Shown in pieces: positions 1 to 10,387 of a stretch of 64,000 nucleotides of DNA. The stretch is from positions 57,955,896 to 58,019,895 of the forward strand of contig NC_087068.1 in assembly GCF_963678635.1 (NCBI RefSeq), in the 5' to 3' direction. Made by a program: the position numbers and the translations under genes. Every line of letters starts with the position of its first letter. Position 1 is the stretch's first letter. The notes under the pieces are model-generated. The model saw only the letters and a program-made list of their open reading frames with translations, ran no database searches and had not been told where the DNA came from. The DNA comes from Symsagittifera roscoffensis (Eukaryota; Xenacoelomorpha; Acoela; Convolutidae).

Positions 1-273
1 ATGAACAACCGAATGACGATCCTAGAAATAGATCCAAATTTTGGACTGTACATTTTTAGGTCGAATTCCAAAACTTTACAAACGGATTGATTTTATTAAA
101 TTTTAAGATCAAAATCTTTTTATCTGACTGTTTTAAATACATTTTAACGTAAAATTAGTGTAGAGTTGACAAATGTGATATTCGTGACCTCTTTTCTAGA
201 TCCTGATTGATCGTTTAGTTACTCACTTGCTTTCAAATCACCGAATCGATAACAGAATCAAACCTCCAAGAAA

Positions 274-570
274 ATGGATAACTTCAACTTGAACGAATTG
301 ATGGACCTGGCAGAGGCATATGTGGGACCGATGGTAGATGCGATCTATCGTCGGCTGCTGGATCGAGACTTCGCTCTGGAGGACCAAGAGGTAGTCATGT
401 TGCTGACCGACTTAATAAACATCGTGGGGCATGATAAGCGTGGGGACCGCCCCACGGAAGTCTTATTGATGGCAGCATATGGTGACTTGGCGAACGAGCG
501 AGGATTGGGAAGTTCGAGGAGCTATCAACCAGGTGAGATGCCTTTGCCCACCAATCCTGGCCTGGACTGA
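274..570 (+). CDS. Unknown 98-aa ORF at the start of locus 1
   Basis: This short open frame is rich in acidic and aliphatic residues and has no recognised domain, signal peptide or membrane segment. It begins with an ATG after an A-rich stretch (ccaagaaaATGG, a good initiation context) and ends with TGA at 568-570. The next ORF starts 5 bases later in another frame, so the two may originally have been one reading frame broken by an indel, or consecutive cistrons of one transcript. The codon use resembles the following ORFs (GA-rich, few Cys), which suggests a shared origin. I do not recognise the family. It is probably the 5' module of the unclassified locus at 274-2512. Confidence 0.4.
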   Translation: MDNFNLNELMDLAEAYVGPMVDAIYRRLLDRDFALEDQEVVMLLTDLINIVGHDKRGDRPTEVLLMAAYGDLANERGLGSSRSYQPGEMPLPTNPGLD

Positions 571-575
571 GGAGG

Positions 576-953
576 ATGCATCAGGAACTGAACAGCGAGG
601 CTCCCTCGTCTAGTTCACAACTGAGAGTAGATGTGACACCAAAGAAGGCGAGAGTAGAAGAAGAGGTTCAAACGAACGAAGCCATGCAAGAACTTGATGG
701 GACGAAAGAAGAACTGGAGAAGACCAGAAAGGAGCAGGATGAAATGACTAAGACCATGCTCAGTACGGAAGAAGATAGAGACGTTTGGAAGAGACTGTTT
801 GTAGATTCCAACAAGAAACAGGGGGAAGAAATATAGCGCTGGAGGCGGGAGTCTAAAGAGCGATCGGAGCGGCTGGCGTTGACGACAGCCGTGGAGAAAG
901 CAATACCTACAAGGAATACTCCTCGTGGACAGTCCCCGCTGGAACTCTTGAGA
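576..953 (+). pseudogene. Coiled-coil ORF interrupted by an amber codon
   Basis: An ATG at 576 opens 86 codons that end at TAG (834-836). The same frame then stays open past the TAG for about 60 more codons, into the start of the next ORF. The visible protein is highly charged, with Glu/Lys/Gln heptad-like spacing from about residue 30 to 85, which predicts a coiled coil. The frame after the TAG is also charged, so the TAG probably replaced a sense codon (CAG to TAG is the simplest change), although readthrough cannot be excluded. A coiled coil next to an esterase-like ORF is reminiscent of ORF1 proteins of some CR1-type non-LTR retrotransposons. No reverse transcriptase is present here, so this is only an analogy. 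Confidence 0.45.
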
Positions 954-954
954 A

Positions 955-1944
955 ATGAGTCAGACGACAGAAACGCGACTCCCGGCTACAACTGGTCGAG
1001 TGACAATCCCAGAGCCGAGTGACACCTTAGGTGACCCAGTCATGGAGCAAACGTTGAGAAAACTGATAGAAACAGCTGGACGATTGGTTGCTAATAGGAA
1101 TGCGCCAGGTTCAGGGGTGACTGCACCCTACGGAACAATCGATGACACGGGCAGAGTACAAATCTCTCAAGACGTGATGACCAGAGAGGGAGTCAGAGAT
1201 GCAACGTTATCGACAAAGAGCTCTAGGGTCCCAGACAGAAAGATACGAGAGATGCCTGCGAAGAAAGTATCCCGAGCGATTGACGTGCAAAAGAACAACC
1301 AGTTGAAGTATAGCATCACAGGAGTTCCGGATACGGATCCAAGAGCCTGCTCCAATCGATCCACTTGGAGCCCAGCAGTAAACCTGCAGCAACTGCCACT
1401 TGAGACATCACATCTGATACTGGGGGACAGCTTGGTCATAATGCTCCAAAATTTGAGGACCTCCTGGATCATTACGGTGATGGCTTTTGTAGCTGCAACT
1501 ATAGCCCAGCTATTTTGGATGGTGGAGCTGATGAACCCAGGAAGAATCTCTAACGTAATAATCCTAGTACTGACGAATAACGTATCGAGAAGCTTGGATG
1601 AGGAAGTGGCACAATGGGAGACAATGATGGTGTGCCTATTTACTACTCTCTGGCAGAGATTCAACTGCGCATTACCCACCGTCTGCACTGTACCAATGAG
1701 CACAAAGACGTTGACAGCAACAGGAAGAAGACACAATGAGGGAGTAATCAGGTGGAACAACATCCTAAGGAATCTTGCGAGTCGGAATGCTGGACGGATG
1801 ATCCTTATGGATATTGAGCACGAGCTGAGAGCTATGGATCAGGCCAGACTGACTACTGATGGGATCCACTTTGGTAGCATCGAAGGAGAAGCCTGGTTGA
1901 ACCGAGTCTTCCAAGAGCGATACGATGGCTCGAAGCTCATTTGA
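955..1944 (+). CDS. SGNH/GDSL-hydrolase-like ORF, 329 aa
   Basis: Three landmarks of the SGNH esterase fold occur in the right order and spacing. A block I G-D-S lies at residues 157-159 after a hydrophobic strand (LILGDS). A block III-like hydrophobic strand ends in Asn-Asn at 208-209 (ILVLTNN). A block V D-x-x-H lies at 302-305 (TTDGIHF). Family members use the block I Ser and block V Asp-His as a catalytic triad for ester or lipid hydrolysis; activity here is inferred only. The N-terminal 150 residues are unstructured and basic. From position 1917, homology to the 3' module of locus 2 continues in another frame, so the ORF end at 1944 is a frameshift artefact or a junction. The minus-strand ORFs across it are shadows. 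Confidence 0.5.
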   Translation: MSQTTETRLPATTGRVTIPEPSDTLGDPVMEQTLRKLIETAGRLVANRNAPGSGVTAPYGTIDDTGRVQISQDVMTREGVRDATLSTKSSRVPDRKIREMPAKKVSRAIDVQKNNQLKYSITGVPDTDPRACSNRSTWSPAVNLQQLPLETSHLILGDSLVIMLQNLRTSWIITVMAFVAATIAQLFWMVELMNPGRISNVIILVLTNNVSRSLDEEVAQWETMMVCLFTTLWQRFNCALPTVCTVPMSTKTLTATGRRHNEGVIRWNNILRNLASRNAGRMILMDIEHELRAMDQARLTTDGIHFGSIEGEAWLNRVFQERYDGSKLI

Positions 1945-2512
1945 AAGAAAGCAATAGACAGGAAGCGTCGACGAGAGAAGAATTGCAGAGATTGGATTGT
2001 CTAAAAGATTTAGATCTTTTTGAGAAAATGAGCAAAATCTTGATTTTTCCGATGGAAGTGAAAAAAATATGGGCCAAAAGACGACTGATACCATGGATGA
2101 CAACATGACTGCATGGTTGTAAGAACATGCTAAGAAGCATATGTCGAAGCACAGCAGAGTGTACAGTGCGTAAAAGTTGGACCTTGGAGCAGAAGCTTTC
2201 AAGCGAGCTTTTGTAACTCATCGGAGTGCAATGACCACCGCAGAAAAGAGACTTTCTAGGACAAGTGAAGGTAATGGAAGGGAGAAAGAAGAGGAATATT
2301 TGGAGAGAAACGTGACGTTCGGCCTCCACAACAGCTTCTGCCGAAACAGAGAATTTACCTTTGATCCCCTACCTTGTTGTAAACAAAGAGTAGAAGAGCA
2401 GAAGTGTTGGAGGACTGCTTCCAACAACGTCAGAATAGCTACCGATGTGTTGCAAGACACAGAAACTGAAATTGTAGAGTCAATGTCGCAGGAGGAGGAG
2501 ATGGAACATTGA
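1917..2512 (+). pseudogene. Decayed copy of the shared 3' module
   Basis: The DNA matches 10734-11344 and 11963-12573 over its full length, starting sharply at gcgatacgatgg. The frame that follows the locus 2 protein reads into the conserved segment (RWLEAH, RLDCLKDLDLF, PMEVKKIWAK) and then hits a TGA near 2107. A later part reopens at 2177-2512 and contains the Cys-rich tail (PLPCCKQRVEEQKCWRT). At least one frame change and one stop separate the parts. This is a broken paralogue of the locus 2 module. Its function is unknown. Confidence 0.7.
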
Positions 2513-3290
2513 CAAATGGCCGAAAAACAAGATGCAAAAAGAAAGAAAAATAGAAGAATTTAGAAGTTATAGAACTTCTAAATAACGAACAACGGAAGGA
2601 ACACAGAAGTGATGAAAGAGAAGATGTAAAAAGAGAAACAAAGCCACCAAGTTGTAATTGAAGCTGAAAGAAAACATTAAGTTGAGTTTTGAAGGTTAAA
2701 TAATTTGTTGCATTGATAAATTTGCATTTTGATTTTAGTTAGTGGCTCTAGAGACACTTACTATATATTTGGAAAGGCTTGAGTTGAGATTATATTTAAA
2801 CATTCCAGCCTGCATGAGTATTTTTAATCAACTAGGACGACTGATCACTTTGTGATGACATGAAAAGCTTGGTTAATCTCTTGAAGAGGGAGATTATTTC
2901 ATTGTTCCTTCTAACCAGAGAGTTCCTTAACGTTTTTATTCAGGACCAAAAACAGCTAAATTTTCGAAGGGAGGAAGCTTAGAAGGATAATTTTAGCTTG
3001 TTGGTTGGCAGAACCGTCCTTCAAACTAACACCTTTCAAAACCTAGGAGAAAAATTTTCAAATCAAGGCATTGACGTCAGAAAATTTCTTTTTATCTTAA
3101 GTCATATCCTCGAATGTGCAGATTAGTGGAAAAATTTGGAAGGGTCTAGTAGTGACGTATGATGCCATTTATATTCTGCAGTGAGTCGATATGACGTAGA
3201 TAAAAGTGATTTCGTGCATTTTGTAACTTCTGTTGGATGCACTACGAAGACTACGAGAATCAATGAGGACATTGACCGGGCTGTCCCGGG
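2513..3290. repeat. Non-coding flank shared with locus 2
   Basis: This segment follows the 3' module and aligns, with many substitutions and indels, to 11345-11752 and 12574-13378. Shared landmarks are the agaacttctaaa motif, the aatttgcattttgatttt stretch and gacattgaccgg near the end. It has no gene. It behaves like a 3' untranslated or flanking part that moves or duplicates together with the module. Confidence 0.65.
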
Positions 3291-3293
3291 AGT

Positions 3294-4485
3294 ATGTGAC
3301 ATTCGACCAGAATGGACGAAAGTGCAAATTTCGATTTAGTAGCCGCTGACCTGGAGAATTGACAATTTTCGAATTTTAGCAATGTTATTTGAACAAGTAA
3401 ACTAATCATGAAGGTCAGAAGATTCTGGAATTTTCAAATTTTAAAAATTCGAATGGTGATATCTTACTTCTGAAAGACGTCGGAACGGCCATTTTAGAAG
3501 AAAATCAGAAAGAAAACACAAAAAAGTAGTTGCAATAGAAATAACGACTAGAAATAACAAGACAGACAACAGAGAATTATCATAGACCGCTCTGAGTTAC
3601 AGAGCAATTCACGCAGACGGTGGAGGGTGGTGAAACAGTGAGTCCAGCCTTCCGGAAAGGAAAAAATAATGTTATTTCCCCGGATTCAGGAATCCGGAGG
3701 GGTCTCGAGACCTGAACTCAAACAATTTATACGAATTTTAGCTTCCTACTCATGTCCTGAATTGAATTTAATTAACATCCAGATTCATTTTCAGATAATG
3801 AGAAGCTAGGAGTTGAGGGAAAGGGTTGATCCATCTTCGATGGAAATGATGATTTTTATCTACTGAACAAAAACGCTAGTAATATAATAAATAATAGTAG
3901 ACCTGTTTTTAGGAGTGACTCGTGGTCTGGGGATACTGAGACGCAGCCATGAGTTTACTAATTTTTCATGTGAGTAAGTTAATTTGAGCGTTCAGGTCGA
4001 AGACGGAGAACAGTAACATGTTAGGAAGATCATCAAAAGAATTGGCTTTGGTAGAGACGGTGAAAAAGATGTAAGAGCTTTGTTTAGATGCTGGCCAGTC
4101 GTTTTAGAACCTTGCTTTATTTTCCGTCGAGATGTACTTCCGGGCGATTGTTAGAATGGGGATCCGAGACCCAGGTATGTGTTTATTTTTGCATGTAAAC
4201 GAAAGCTGATTAAAAGTCGATTAGCTGATGCCTGAAATGGTAACTTTTCACTCAGCCCTTAACAGACATGAAAAGTAACTGGCTTGGTCTAGACGGTTAA
4301 AAATGAGTAGAATTAAGGTAACTGACGTCAGCAAGTCGTCAAAAGGTACTTTTTCTACGCTCCGTCACTGTAATGGATGGCGAATATTACACTGTACAAA
4401 CTTAACGTCTAGTGTAATAGTTTTTTTAGTTTTAGTTATGTATCAGTTCTTCGAGTTTTTCTTTTTTCGAGCGTCTTACGTAGAT
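3294..4485. repeat. Non-coding repeat, copy A (first of a tandem pair)
   Basis: This copy starts with gtgacattcgaccagaatg, which recurs at 4487. The body aligns with copies B (4487-5413) and C (13379-14283) through landmarks such as ggattcaagaatccggaggg, ccatcttcgatgga, tagtaatataataaata and tgtttttaggagtga. About 4180-4370 holds a further partial duplication of its own end. Copy A is the most diverged of the three. Its length near 0.9 kb and its tandem layout would fit a long terminal repeat or a satellite-like unit, but the ends do not show clear TG...CA. Confidence 0.6.
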
Positions 4486-4486
4486 G

Positions 4487-5413
4487 TGTGACATTCGACC
4501 AGAATGTGAAAAATGCAATCTCTGCAGAATTCAAAATTTTAGCAGCGAGCCTTCCGGATTGGTGATTATTAAGAATTAAGAACGTTATTTGAACGATTGA
4601 ACAAAACGTGAAGGTTAAAGGATTCGGAAATTGCTAATTTTTAAATTTTCGAAGTGATTACGTAACATTTCAGAAACGGCCATTTTGGCAGAGAAGCTAG
4701 AAAAAACACAACAACATTAGTTGCGTGGACGATAACTACGAGAATCGTGATCAAAAAACAACAGCAGATTGTAGGAATAGCAGAGATCGTTCCGAGTTGC
4801 AACCATTGTTTCGCTACAACAGTTGCAAGGCCGTTGCAGACAACGGTGAAGGGTGGAAGACAGCCCTCCGGATTACGAAGAAATTGAGATTAACGAGCTT
4901 GATTCAAAGGATTCAAGAATCCGGAAGGGTTTCGGGACTGAAACTTTTGGCTTTTTATATAAACTTTTAGCTTCTTGTCATGTCCTGATTTGAAATTAAT
5001 TAACAACTGGATTCATTTTGATAAGGATGAGAAGCTAGGAGTTGGGGGAAAGGGTTGATCTATCTTCGATGGAGATGATGATTTTTATCTACTGAACAAA
5101 AACAATAGTAATATAATAAATAGTAGTGGCCCTGTTTTTAGGAGTGACCTCGTGGTCTGGCGATACTGAGACCCAGCCATGAGCTCACTATTCCTGCATG
5201 TAATTAAGTTAATTTGGGTGTTTTGACCGAAGCGGAAAGCAGTAACGTTTTTGTCGACCCGATGTTAGAAAAGACCACCGAAAGTACTGGCTTGGTAGAG
5301 ACGGTGAAAAGCATATAAAGCTCTGTTTAGACGTTAGCCAGTCGTCCCAGGACTTAGTTTTATTTTCCGTCGATATGTATCTTCCACTGGATTCGAATGT
5401 TACATACATGTTT
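4487..5413. repeat. Non-coding repeat, copy B (second of the tandem pair)
   Basis: This copy is nearly colinear with copy C at 13379-14283 and clearly related to copy A. It ends at cactggattcgaatgttac, the same end as copy C. The ORFs of 60-80 codons inside it (for example 4725-4970) recur in copy C only because the DNA is repeated, and none looks like a protein gene. Confidence 0.65.
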
Positions 5414-6264
5414 TTGTGGCGCTCCTGGGTGTTATTCTTTTTTAACATCATGACCGGCAGAACCGTTAACGAGCACTCCGCGCCGAGCGGATGCTCACCT
5501 TAACGCCCTTAATAGGCCTGAACCGCCGGGGCGGAAGGGTAGTTCGGAACGCGGAAGCCTTCCGGATTACCGTGAATAGCTTTTTAACCTAGTTAAGACC
5601 GAAAACTCACGAACCAGGAAGGGTGGGGGGATTCGCGGTCCCGTCATCTGCTGAATGGTTTGTGACCAAAAACACTTAAAGATATATATAAAACCAAACA
5701 AAAAGTAGTATACTACCCGAGAAAAACAAAAAAAAACATAAAAAATAACTGAAAAAACCAAAAACAGTAGAAAAAAAGTAAAAAATCAGTAGAAATCATC
5801 ACCCCAGACAAGATGTGATCCGACCCTCCCGTTTGTTGTTGATAGATATATTGTTGTTACAGGTATTTATATCAGTCAGGATCGTTACGATCAGTTTCGT
5901 GGCCCGTTTGTGAGGCTTGCACAATAGGCTTATTTGAGCATTTAAGCACGTTAATGATAAATTGCGCTCAATCCGGAAGGGTCAGCTGATTTGCGCTCAA
6001 TTCGGAGGGGTCTTGGGAGAAGACTGATCCGGCAAGCAGTACAAGGAGCAACAAGAAGGGGCTCAACGACAACAACAATCGACTGTTGGGTATCGTTAAC
6101 AAGTTTTGTATCCCTTTTGGTACAAAAATTAAGTTAGTAATCTGTGGGGGGCTCGACAGTGCTGCACTGTAGTGACCCTTCACCGAACTGCGAATATCCG
6201 AGTTAAGCACCTTAATTCGAATATTAAACAAACCCGGGGGGAGACTTAGTCACTAGGACCCAGA
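5414..6264. other. Intergenic stretch without a recognised gene
   Basis: I see no gene. The stretch has a GC-rich patch (5450-5560), an A-rich patch (5650-5790) and a short direct repeat near 5965-6012 (tgcgctcaatccggaagggt, and a variant tgcgctcaattcggaggggt). Repeats of ccggaaggg and its variants are scattered here and in copies A to C. Confidence 0.5.
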
Positions 6265-6265
6265 G

Positions 6266-6311
6266 GTATCTTTGTGATCATCAGCAAGGCCCGTGATGAT
6301 CACAAAGATAC
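6266..6311 (+). promoter_or_regulatory. Perfect 17-bp hairpin abutting a start codon
   Basis: The left arm GTATCTTTGTGATCATC (6266-6282) and the right arm (6295-6311) are exact reverse complements with a 12-base loop. The right arm ends on the base before the ATG at 6312. In RNA this would be a stable stem directly in front of the start codon. It could hinder scanning, mark an RNA end, or be the inverted terminus of a mobile element. Which of these applies is unknown. Confidence 0.8.
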
Positions 6312-7256
6312 ATGCCTACTTTTTGTCCAGAGCAGATGAAAGAGAGAGTGAGGAACTTGGATATGAAGAAATCCACGGACTCGTGGAACAAGATACGAGA
6401 ACTGAGACACACTCTTATCCAGTATCTCTTACAACAAAATCACTTTGGAACGGGAGAAGACGAGACGATTGAAAGAGAGGAAGATGTTAGACGACATGTT
6501 GGAGGCATGCCGCTGTTAACCGATCTGAGTTTGGCTATGAGAACCGATCCCTTGGCGCTGATCAGAGGAGTCACGGAGTTCGTGACAGTGATCTATGGAC
6601 CAGCAGTCACATTTGCGTTCCCTGACGTTAAAGTGAAAGCATATAGGAGGTCGGTGCTGCACCTGAACCTCATATCGGCAGTGGACGGTAATACACTGAA
6701 CTGGTGTGAGCAGCACACATTGCGGGAGCTCATGAGTGAAGATCTGTTATTTGCGAAAATATCGGAGCCAGAGATGACAGTCATCAGTTTTGACGATCAC
6801 TTCCGTGATCGCATGGGAGAAGTAGAGAGAGGACACATCGAGGTGTTTCCAAAGCTTTGGAATCTGAGACCCTATGATAAAACGAATGGTGAAATAACCA
6901 GAGTGCCTCGCCTCACTGCAGCATATCACAAAGTGAGAGAAGAGACGAAGGACTGGGGCGATTACAAGAAGCTGTCGGAGGCAATCCCTGAATTCCCTCT
7001 GATAAGAAGGATGTTGCTCGGAGCAGTCTCCGTGGTACAAACTCCTAGGTTGAGAGCATTCGAAACCAATGAAAGGAGAGTAGGGAATTTCATGGGAACG
7101 ATGGATCCATACTTTGTAGGGAGAAATGCCGCCGTGTTACAGTACACACGATTTGCATACACGGATCAAGCGACGAGAAGGCGAATAAGCAACGCCGCGA
7201 CTCCCAAGCCTGGAAGATTTGATGAAGAGTGGAAGGGATTAGGCTTAGCCCGATGA
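6312..7256 (+). CDS. Unknown 314-aa ORF of locus 2
   Basis: This is a long intact frame from an ATG placed directly after the hairpin. The protein is soluble-looking, with mixed charge and no signal peptide or membrane helix, and I do not recognise any domain. It ends with TGA at 7254-7256. The next frame (+1) is open from 7249, so the two overlap by about 8 bases at GCCCGATGAG. A +1 ribosomal frameshift, a small indel, or two cistrons would each explain this. Its codon use and GA-rich composition match the downstream ORFs, so they were probably one gene or one transcript. The minus-strand ORFs over it are shadows. Confidence 0.5.
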   Translation: MPTFCPEQMKERVRNLDMKKSTDSWNKIRELRHTLIQYLLQQNHFGTGEDETIEREEDVRRHVGGMPLLTDLSLAMRTDPLALIRGVTEFVTVIYGPAVTFAFPDVKVKAYRRSVLHLNLISAVDGNTLNWCEQHTLRELMSEDLLFAKISEPEMTVISFDDHFRDRMGEVERGHIEVFPKLWNLRPYDKTNGEITRVPRLTAAYHKVREETKDWGDYKKLSEAIPEFPLIRRMLLGAVSVVQTPRLRAFETNERRVGNFMGTMDPYFVGRNAAVLQYTRFAYTDQATRRRISNAATPKPGRFDEEWKGLGLAR

Positions 7257-8952
7257 GGATGAGAGCAGGACCGAGCTGCCTGAAGCCTCATTAATCCTGA
7301 CTAGTGTAAAACAGGAGATGAAAGTGGGAGGCATACTGCAGACGAGAACCTTCCTGGCACCCTTCGGCTGCGAAGAAATCAAAGTGGTCCATGGAGAAGA
7401 GGAAGATAAATCGGCCGGTACACTGCTCATACCGAGATTCCCGGAAGAAGCCGACAATGATGAAGAAGGACCATCGAGCTCGAACAAGGATAAGTCAGAA
7501 GGAGATGACGGACAGGGTGGAAGCCGTCAAACCGAAGAACCCATGCAACAAGATCAAGCTGGTGGGGGAGCATCGACAGGAGGAACATCCAGCTTGGATT
7601 TCAATATCTTCAGTGATCTTGAGAATAATGCAGATACGTTGGAAACGACTGAGCCAGCGGATAAAGGCATCTCGACACTGGAGCCTCCGTCAGCCTTTAT
7701 GGAAATGAAACGGAATTTGCCGGAGAGCAGCTCTCCTGGCAATTCAAGAAGTAACGACCAGAGAATCCTCATGGAATCACCTCGGAGGAGAAGAATAGAG
7801 GCCTCAGCCAGAGTACTTTTCTTGGGAACGCTGCCCGAAGAAGAATGGGAAGTACATCACCGCGACCACGAGAGTAGGACGGGATGCAAACTGGACAGAG
7901 TGGCGTTTATGGAAGAAGTCTGGACCGTGGTGCAAAGCTATGGGACCCAGTCTATTCTGAAAACGGGTCTCAACCAACCCTTGATGAGAGAAGTACTTGA
8001 CAAGCTTGATGAGTGTGAAGGGAGACTGAGTGAGTTGTTGATCGACTCAGCCACTGATGAAAGTGAAGCGAATTCTCCCATCAAGATGACACCGCAGGAC
8101 GATGAAGGAGAGGTGGTGTATCTGTCGAGAACCAGAAGAGGGACGATGCGATCAAAATTGGTGATTGATAAAATCAATGCGATGAAAATGAAGTTAGGCA
8201 ACAGAGTGATGCCGAGGAGAGTTGGAAAGACGAAGGTGGATTCAGAAATATCGATGAAAGCTGGTAACTCAGCGAAAAGGAAACGAGTAGAGGGGGTCAT
8301 GGATTTGGGGCAAGGTGATTATCAACTGTCTGGCACAGATAAAATATTAACTGATATAGCGATGGTGCCACCCATTCTCATGGCGGGTATAAAGTCAACC
8401 GGTTATAAATCCAAAAGGAGTGACCGCACTCTGACTGGAGCAACCTTAGAAATGGAAATACTCAGCCAATGTGGAGAGAGCACAATGAAAGACTTCAAGC
8501 CATCTCCCATGAATCATGGAAAGAGAAGTGTCGCAGGACATCTAACACCAGTGGAATATAACCGACTAACAGTGTCGGAGACTGTGTCGATAGATGAACC
8601 CACCGGTGGATACATGGAGATGTTAGAATACCGAAACTCGGCTAGAGGGTATGTAATGGCCCTGGAAGACGAAAAAGCCATGGAGGGTTATCTGGAAACG
8701 ATGTTGCAAGGCACCACCCTCAAGCAGAAGGCGTACGGGACTTTGGCGTCGTCTGACATACAGGCAGAAACAATGGAGCAGTTGGTGAGCCTTCCATGGA
8801 AAGCAGTAGTATTGAGGTATTTCGAAGAAGAAATGAGGACTACGCCAAGAATACATGCTCTCGTGGCAGTGCCTTACGTAAGAACACAGTTACAACTCAG
8901 GTTCGCTTGGTGCATGATTGGACTGACTCGCGAAGAATATGATTCAGAATAA
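7249..8952 (+). CDS. Unknown ORF of locus 2 (544 aa from the ATG at 7318)
   Basis: The frame opens after a stop at 7246-7248, and the first ATG is at 7318. Residues 1-170 from that ATG are acidic, Ser/Gly-rich and probably disordered. The middle (about 230-330) is basic, with clusters such as SAKRKRVEG that could be a nuclear localisation signal. The C-terminal part is more regular. No known domain is recognised. It stops at TAA 8950-8952. The same frame then continues for 52 codons to a TGA at 9109-9111, and again to 10386, so this looks like the N-terminal half of a protein of about 1045 codons broken by two stops. Confidence 0.45.
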   Translation, partial: PDEDESRTELPEASLILTSVKQEMKVGGILQTRTFLAPFGCEEIKVVHGEEEDKSAGTLLIPRFPEEADNDEEGPSSSNKDKSEGDDGQGGSRQTEEPMQQDQAGGGASTGGTSSLDFNIFSDLENNADTLETTEPADKGISTLEPPSAFMEMKRNLPESSSPGNSRSNDQRILMESPRRRRIEASARVLFLGTLPEEEWEVHHRDHESRTGCKLDRVAFMEEVWTVVQSYGTQSILKTGLNQPLMREVLDKLDECEGRLSELLIDSATDESEANSPIKMTPQDDEGEVVYLSRTRRGTMRSKLVIDKINAMKMKLGNRVMPRRVGKTKVDSEISMKAGNSAKRKRVEGVMDLGQGDYQLSGTDKILTDIAMVPPILMAGIKSTGYKSKRSDRTLTGATLEMEILSQCGESTMKDFKPSPMNHGKRSVAGHLTPVEYNRLTVSETVSIDEPTGGYMEMLEYRNSARGYVMALEDEKAMEGYLETMLQGTTLKQKAYGTLASSDIQAETMEQLVSLPWKAVVLRYFEEEMRTTPRIHALVAVPYVRTQLQLRFAWCMIGLTREEYDSE

Positions 8953-10386
8953 AGGAAGAGATCAAAAGAGGAGAAGGTTTTCCTTATGACGAACCTGTGG
9001 GATCTGATAGTCCAGGAGGGAGCAGCAGTAGCGTGTGCGAAGCGGAGAGACGCTCTCTGTTTCATTCGATTCCTGATAGAGCAGATTTCAGTACCTGCAC
9101 TGAACACATGAGTTAAAATTTTGAAGGAAGGCGATGAGCAAACGAAAGCCTTATTCTTGCTAGCACTGCTGGATATGCAGCAAAGTAAACCGATGAGGGT
9201 GAACATGAAAGAACCTGAGGAATTGGAACCCATGAAAAAGATAGACGAAATCAGGAGATTCTCAAACAAGGAGCTGAGACTCACTAAAGAATCTATGGGA
9301 GCATTGCCGAAATCCAGTGAATACTGTGGACCGATCAAGAAGAAATCGTATAGCTACGTATCCGGGATCATAGGGATAGCGTATAATCCTTTCCTCAGTG
9401 AAGACATACGCGATTGCTTCTTCGATTATGAGCAGGCGGTGTTACTAAGATTCTGGACGTCCGGAATTGTAACGATTAAGAGCGTTAACAATACACAGGC
9501 CAAATTGGGACTGGTCTTGGAAGAAGAGGTGACTGCACCTTCAGTACCAAAATCCGACAAAAGAGTGGAGTTTGGGTTGGGATTCTCAGATGAATTACTG
9601 AGAACGAGCTTGATGGCAGTGTGGGAATTGATGAGGCCATCATGGTGTCCTAGTCCCAACGCTGACTCAATATTACGGGCGACACAAGACGTACAGAGGG
9701 AACTGAATGCAGACTGTAACCTGCGTGACCTCAACATCATATATAATGTGATGATAACGGCCTCTAAGAGCAACGGAGAAGATAAAGTGGAGTTGCCTGG
9801 CTGGGGACCAGAAGACTGGGTCAAACCTGGTAGCTGTCTGGAGGAAGTCTGTGGACTGGAGGGTCACGTTTGTGGAGGTCCGGACTGTGTGAAGACCCTG
9901 GAGAAACAACACAAGCAATTGACGGTATTGTTTGGAAACGTAGTGATGAAATCAAGAACAGAAACGGAACTGATAGCAGATTGCCATGGAGGAACCGATG
10001 TGAATCTAGTGACTGCACTAGGATTCTACAGCATGTTTGGTTCTTTAGAGTCACTATTGAATCTAGAACAGAAACATGAGATGGTCACAGCCATCAGCGT
10101 AGAAGTATTCCCAGGAGTTCTGCAGACTGAGCAGAAATACATAGGAAAATGGAGGGAAGCAATCGAGACGGAAATGAACATTAGACACAGTGAGACTTAT
10201 TGTAGACCATCAGGAGCACGATATTTGGTGGGTTCAACTTTGGCTCCAATGTGCAAGAGCAGATACCCTGTACATTTCGTAGCTGGGGACGTGAAGAGTA
10301 CAAGAACGATTGTGGATCAAGCCTTCTCAGTGCCGAAGTATGTGAGACTGGCGAGAATGTCCGAGAATTTACGAGTTACTTTGTAA
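8953..10386 (+). pseudogene. In-frame continuation of the locus 2 ORF (421 codons open from 9112)
   Basis: This stretch is in the same frame as the preceding ORF. Codons from 8953 are open to TGA 9109-9111, then open again to TAA 10384-10386. No ATG lies near the second opening, so it is unlikely to be an independent gene; either the stops are read through or the gene is dead. A Cys cluster at 9835-9888 (C-x4-C-x6-C-x4-C) could bind a metal. The rest is unrecognised, with no membrane segment. The next ORF starts with ATG at 10388, one base after this stop, in another frame. I call it pseudogene-like, although the long stop-free stretches argue that decay is recent. Confidence 0.45.
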
Positions 10387-10387
10387 G

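Noticed and set aside
1167-1763. 198-codon minus-strand ORF opposite the SGNH-like ORF
   Set aside because: It is the antisense shadow of a better supported plus-strand frame and has no coherent features of its own.
5209-5451. 80-codon minus-strand ORF in repeat copy B
   Set aside because: The equivalent frame is not kept in copy C or copy A.
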